A stretch of DNA of 8,499 nt from an uncultured Bacilli bacterium (GTDB lineage: Bacteria; Bacillota_I; Bacilli_A; RF39; UBA660), in the NCBI GenBank assembly GCA_947626215.1, contig CANQRJ010000056.1, positions 1 through 8,499 of the forward strand. Direction: 5' to 3'. The notes below the pieces were generated by a model, which saw only the letters and a program-made list of their open reading frames with translations, was not told the origin of the DNA and ran no database searches. The position numbers and the translations under genes are program-made. Positions within the stretch are counted from its first letter, which is position 1. Every line of letters starts with the position of its first letter. Positions 6,442-8,499 of this stretch are shown piece after piece.

Positions 6442-7049
6442 ATTATGATGATGAAGGAGATTCTGTCTTAATGAATATGATAGGGGAAACAAACGAAGAA
6501 GTAAGAAATAGTTTATATGAAAAATATGTTCCTCTTATTCAAAGTATTGTAAAACGGTATTCTTCTACTGCAAGAAAACTAGGAATTGATAAAAATGATT
6601 TACTACAAGAAGCGAATGTTGGATTTACGGATGCGATTAATCATTTTAACGAGGAAAAAGATGCAAGTTTCAAAACTTTTATGCAAGTATGTATTGAAAG
6701 AAAGTTAATTAATTATATAAAAAAACATCAATCCACTAAGCATAAAATCATTCAAGATAGTTTATCTTTGGATTATGAATACAATGAGGATGGAAATTCT
6801 TTAAAAGAAATGATTGGAGATATAAGACTGGATCCTTCTATTAAATATAGTGAAAAAGAAACAGAGAAAAATCGTTATGAAAAGATTAAGAAAGAATTAT
6901 CTCAATTTGAATACGAAGTTTTTCTGTACATGATGAAAGATTTGAATTATAATGAAATTGCAAAAATACTTGACAAAAGTCCAAAACAAATAGATAATAC
7001 AATGCAAAGAGTACGTTTTAAAATTAAAACGATTCTTAAGGAGGAGTAA
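6438..7049 (+). CDS. sigH: SigH-like RNA polymerase sigma factor (sigma-70 family)
   Basis: The 203-residue product lacks region 1.1 and has region 2 at about 25-95 and region 4 at about 154-200. In region 2, DKNDLLQEANVGFTDAINHF and FKTFMQVCIERKLINYIKKH correspond to the core-binding and -10-recognition helices. In region 4, NYNEIAKILDKSPKQIDNTM is the helix-turn-helix for the -35 box. Wording such as KQIDNTMQRVRFKI is closest to Bacillus SigH (KSIDNALQRVKRKL), and the long linker between the regions fits SigH rather than short ECF factors. In Bacillus SigH drives the entry to sporulation and competence; in non-sporulating relatives it serves competence or stress. GGGAGG (6426-6431) lies 6 nt before the start, and the ATGA overlap couples it to rlmB. 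No anti-sigma gene is evident nearby. Confidence 0.8.
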   Translation: MNYDDEGDSVLMNMIGETNEEVRNSLYEKYVPLIQSIVKRYSSTARKLGIDKNDLLQEANVGFTDAINHFNEEKDASFKTFMQVCIERKLINYIKKHQSTKHKIIQDSLSLDYEYNEDGNSLKEMIGDIRLDPSIKYSEKETEKNRYEKIKKELSQFEYEVFLYMMKDLNYNEIAKILDKSPKQIDNTMQRVRFKIKTILKEE

Positions 7050-7051
7050 GA

Positions 7052-7717
7052 ATGAGAAAAAAAGAATGGATACGCGTTGGTTTAGCTTTAATAGTTGCCT
7101 TATTATTCGTGTTAGTAATAGTTGTAGTTATGAACTTTATTCGAACTAGACAAACTTATGACTTATCTCCAGAAGAACCTCAAGAGGAAGAAATTATATT
7201 TAGAAATTCTAGTGATATGAGTGAGCAAGAAATCAGAGAATTAGTCGAAGAAAGAAGAATGGCTTTAAAAGATTTTTTCAAAAATGCTGAATTTTATCTT
7301 ATTGGTGATGTTGCCTTAGATTATACAGAAGAAGATAACGAAAAATATCTTGTGGTAAATGAAACATTTTTAAATGATTTAAGAGGTTTATTAACTTTAG
7401 ATGCTTATAATGAATATTGGAATCAGTTTACAGAAATTGAACCAAAAAAAGATGTTCTTTTATCAAGTAGAATTTATATGGCTCCTCGAGATTTGTTTGA
7501 TAGTATTTATGTAACAAGCGCCATTCCAAGTTATGATGTTTCAGAAGAGCTACTTGTTTTAGAGTCTGCGACTAATGATAAAATTATTGCAAGAGAAAAT
7601 ATTAAACTTTGTGACGAAGATCTTATATGCCGTAGAAATGATTTTTATGAATTAAATTTAGAAAAAGAAGATGATACTTGGAAAATAGATAATTTTACTA
7701 CTTTGATAGAGGAATAA
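7052..7717 (+). CDS. Single-pass membrane protein with extracytoplasmic domain, unknown function
   Basis: The 221-residue product has a short basic start (MRKKEWIR), one hydrophobic helix at about 9-30, and then an acidic extracytoplasmic region. It has an acidic linker (SPEEPQEEE), a charged helix (about 55-75), and a domain of about 140 residues with a pattern (helix ALKDFFKNAEFYL, KYLVVNETFLNDLRGLLTL, a strand-rich second half and final TWKIDNF). This pattern reminds me of NTF2-like folds such as the IseA autolysin-inhibitor family, but I hold that only weakly. Two cysteines, C187 and C193, could form a disulfide outside the cell. A near-perfect AAGGAGGAG (7038-7046) ending 5 nt before the ATG predicts strong translation. 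It is the last gene of the rlmB operon, before the terminator. Only about eight residues face the cytoplasm, so it is a poor candidate for an anti-sigma factor. Confidence 0.8.
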   Translation: MRKKEWIRVGLALIVALLFVLVIVVVMNFIRTRQTYDLSPEEPQEEEIIFRNSSDMSEQEIRELVEERRMALKDFFKNAEFYLIGDVALDYTEEDNEKYLVVNETFLNDLRGLLTLDAYNEYWNQFTEIEPKKDVLLSSRIYMAPRDLFDSIYVTSAIPSYDVSEELLVLESATNDKIIARENIKLCDEDLICRRNDFYELNLEKEDDTWKIDNFTTLIEE

Positions 7718-7738
7718 TTGGGATGGTTTTGTAAAATA

Positions 7739-7769
7739 AAAAGAATTAGCAAATGATACTAATTCTTTT
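7739..7769. terminator. Bidirectional intrinsic terminator between convergent genes
   Basis: AAAAGAATTAG (7739-7749) pairs perfectly with CTAATTCTTTT (7759-7769) around a 9-nt loop. On the minus strand the stem is followed by TTTTTATTTTA, and on the plus strand the stem closes in TTTT. It can thus end both the rlmB operon and the leftward nuclease gene. The TAG stop of the leftward gene lies inside the stem. Confidence 0.8.
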
Positions 7770-8499
7770 GTAATTCTTTGATTGTCTCTATTGGCAGTCC
7801 TGTGACTTCTGATATATAAGATATATCAGATTTTCCTAGCATCTTACGGGCAATTTCTAGTTGTTTATTTTTTTCACCAAGTTTTTTGCCACGCTTTTCG
7901 CCACGTTTTTCGCCACGTTTTTCGCCGATGGCTTCGCCTTCACGTTTGCCTTCTAGTCTTTCTGTGTTTAACTGAAATTGAATATCTTGTTCATGAGTTA
8001 AGAAACTTGTGAATTCTTTATTTTCATTTAGTTTCTCTACTTTCTCTTGATACTTTTTCATAAACGCATCTTTCTCCATCTCTTCTAAATCTTCTTTATC
8101 CGCATCTAATATACTTAGATATTGATAAAGTTTTCTTTCATGCTCATCTATTACATTATACCACGTCCTCTTAATTTTGTCCATGTTGTATTCAATCATT
8201 GTGATGTTACTTACATATTTGATTTTCTCATCCGATTGTATTTTGTATTCAATCACTCTTGGTAATCTCTTACTTTCTTTTAATCCATAAGTAAAATCAA
8301 TATGTAAAAATTTTGTATTTACATCATATGCATCTCCTACTTCGGTTTCTTTACTAAAAATGGTACTGAAAAAGTTTAAGTTTCTTAGATGGAGCCAACT
8401 TTGATCGGATGAGTTCATTTCAATATGTGTTTTTACTCCATCTACTGTAGCTATAAAGTCTACTATTTTTGCTCTTTCTACTACATTTCTTTTTAAAAG
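7759..8499 (-). CDS. PD-(D/E)XK nuclease family (Rpn/YhgA-like transposase-type) protein, 5' end beyond the window
   Basis: The frame is open from the right edge to a TAG at 7761-7759, giving 246 visible codons. The internal ATG at 8418 is not the true start, because the 27 codons before it encode the catalytic core. Visible residues 11-29 hold KIVDF (D14) and THIEMN (E27, N29), the D...ExN form of the PD-(D/E)XK signature. About 40-60 residues are missing compared with typical members. A central region with conserved aromatic residues is followed by a charged coiled segment, then GEKRG-type repeats, and a final helix bundle (IARKMLGKSDISYISEVTGLPIETIKELQ), the usual C-terminal end of this family. 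Rpn relatives are recombination-promoting DNA endonucleases that spread widely in gut bacteria. No inverted repeats or target duplication are visible at this end. Codon use resembles the neighbours except in the GC-richer repeats. Confidence 0.85.
   Translation of the reverse strand, partial: LLKRNVVERAKIVDFIATVDGVKTHIEMNSSDQSWLHLRNLNFFSTIFSKETEVGDAYDVNTKFLHIDFTYGLKESKRLPRVIEYKIQSDEKIKYVSNITMIEYNMDKIKRTWYNVIDEHERKLYQYLSILDADKEDLEEMEKDAFMKKYQEKVEKLNENKEFTSFLTHEQDIQFQLNTERLEGKREGEAIGEKRGEKRGEKRGKKLGEKNKQLEIARKMLGKSDISYISEVTGLPIETIKELQKN
7881..7928 (-). repeat. In-frame 12-nt tandem repeats in the nuclease gene
   Basis: Four consecutive 12-nt units occur (7881-7892, 7893-7904, 7905-7916, 7917-7928), with plus-strand consensus GTTTTTCGCCAC and a few changes in the outer units. 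Each unit encodes four residues of a Gly-Glu-Lys-Arg type repeat. A related, diverged unit follows at 7929-7940. Because the unit is a multiple of three, gain or loss of copies would keep the frame. Such slippage-prone Gly/Glu/Lys linkers are common before the C-terminal helices in this family. Confidence 0.8.

Noticed and set aside
7052..7717. Anti-sigma factor for the SigH-like protein
   Set aside because: Only about eight residues precede the membrane helix, so there is no cytoplasmic domain to bind a sigma factor, and SigH-type factors usually lack a cognate anti-sigma gene.
7759..8418. Treating ATG 8418 as the start of the leftward nuclease gene
   Set aside because: The frame stays open to 8499, and the upstream codons encode the catalytic Asp and Glu of the PD-(D/E)XK core, so the gene is simply cut by the window edge.
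1..8499. tRNA, rRNA or CRISPR array
   Set aside because: I saw no cloverleaf with GTTCRA-type T-arm, no rRNA signature stretches and no regularly spaced repeats with unique spacers on either strand.

Overview
The window is AT-rich bacterial chromosome. It has tight gene packing, strong GGAGG-type Shine-Dalgarno sites and sigma-A-type promoters, which suggests a low-GC Firmicute (Bacilli/Clostridia or an uncultured gut lineage close to them). Tryptophan is TGG throughout, no reading frame has an internal TGA, and two genes end in TGA inside ATGA overlaps. This points to the standard bacterial code rather than the Mycoplasma code. The species cannot be named from the sequence alone.

Layout. 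(1) Positions 1-303: the 5' end of an unrecognised gene runs leftward off the window. Its extended -10 promoter is divergent from the promoter of typA. (2) 304-2154: typA/bipA, a ribosome-binding translational GTPase, as a single gene with its own promoter and terminator. (3) 2182-5695: a three-gene membrane operon. It encodes a small single-pass protein of unknown function, a receptor-like protein (two periplasmic-binding-protein-like modules, a membrane helix, and a degenerate GGDEF domain reading NGNEF), and a YihY/BrkB-family membrane protein. (4) 5573-5695: an intergenic segment with perfect inverted repeats that fold into a plausible pseudoknotted RNA ending in a strong intrinsic terminator. 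A 22-codon ORF overlaps the same bases. I could not match it to a known RNA class. (5) 5702-7769: a second operon with a near-consensus promoter. It carries rlmB (23S rRNA 2'-O-methyltransferase), a SigH-like sigma factor and a single-pass membrane protein with an extracytoplasmic domain, and it closes with a bidirectional terminator. The rlmB-sigH adjacency recalls the Bacillus yacO-yacP-sigH order, but the yacP gene is absent. (6) 7759-8499: a leftward PD-(D/E)XK nuclease-family (Rpn/YhgA-like) gene, cut by the right edge, with in-frame 12-nt repeats near its 3' end.

The set is mostly core translation and transcription genes (typA, rlmB, sigH-like) interleaved with envelope proteins, plus one mobile-type nuclease gene. 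The observations most worth following are the structured element at 5573-5695 and the dual-sensor protein with a probably non-catalytic GGDEF domain.
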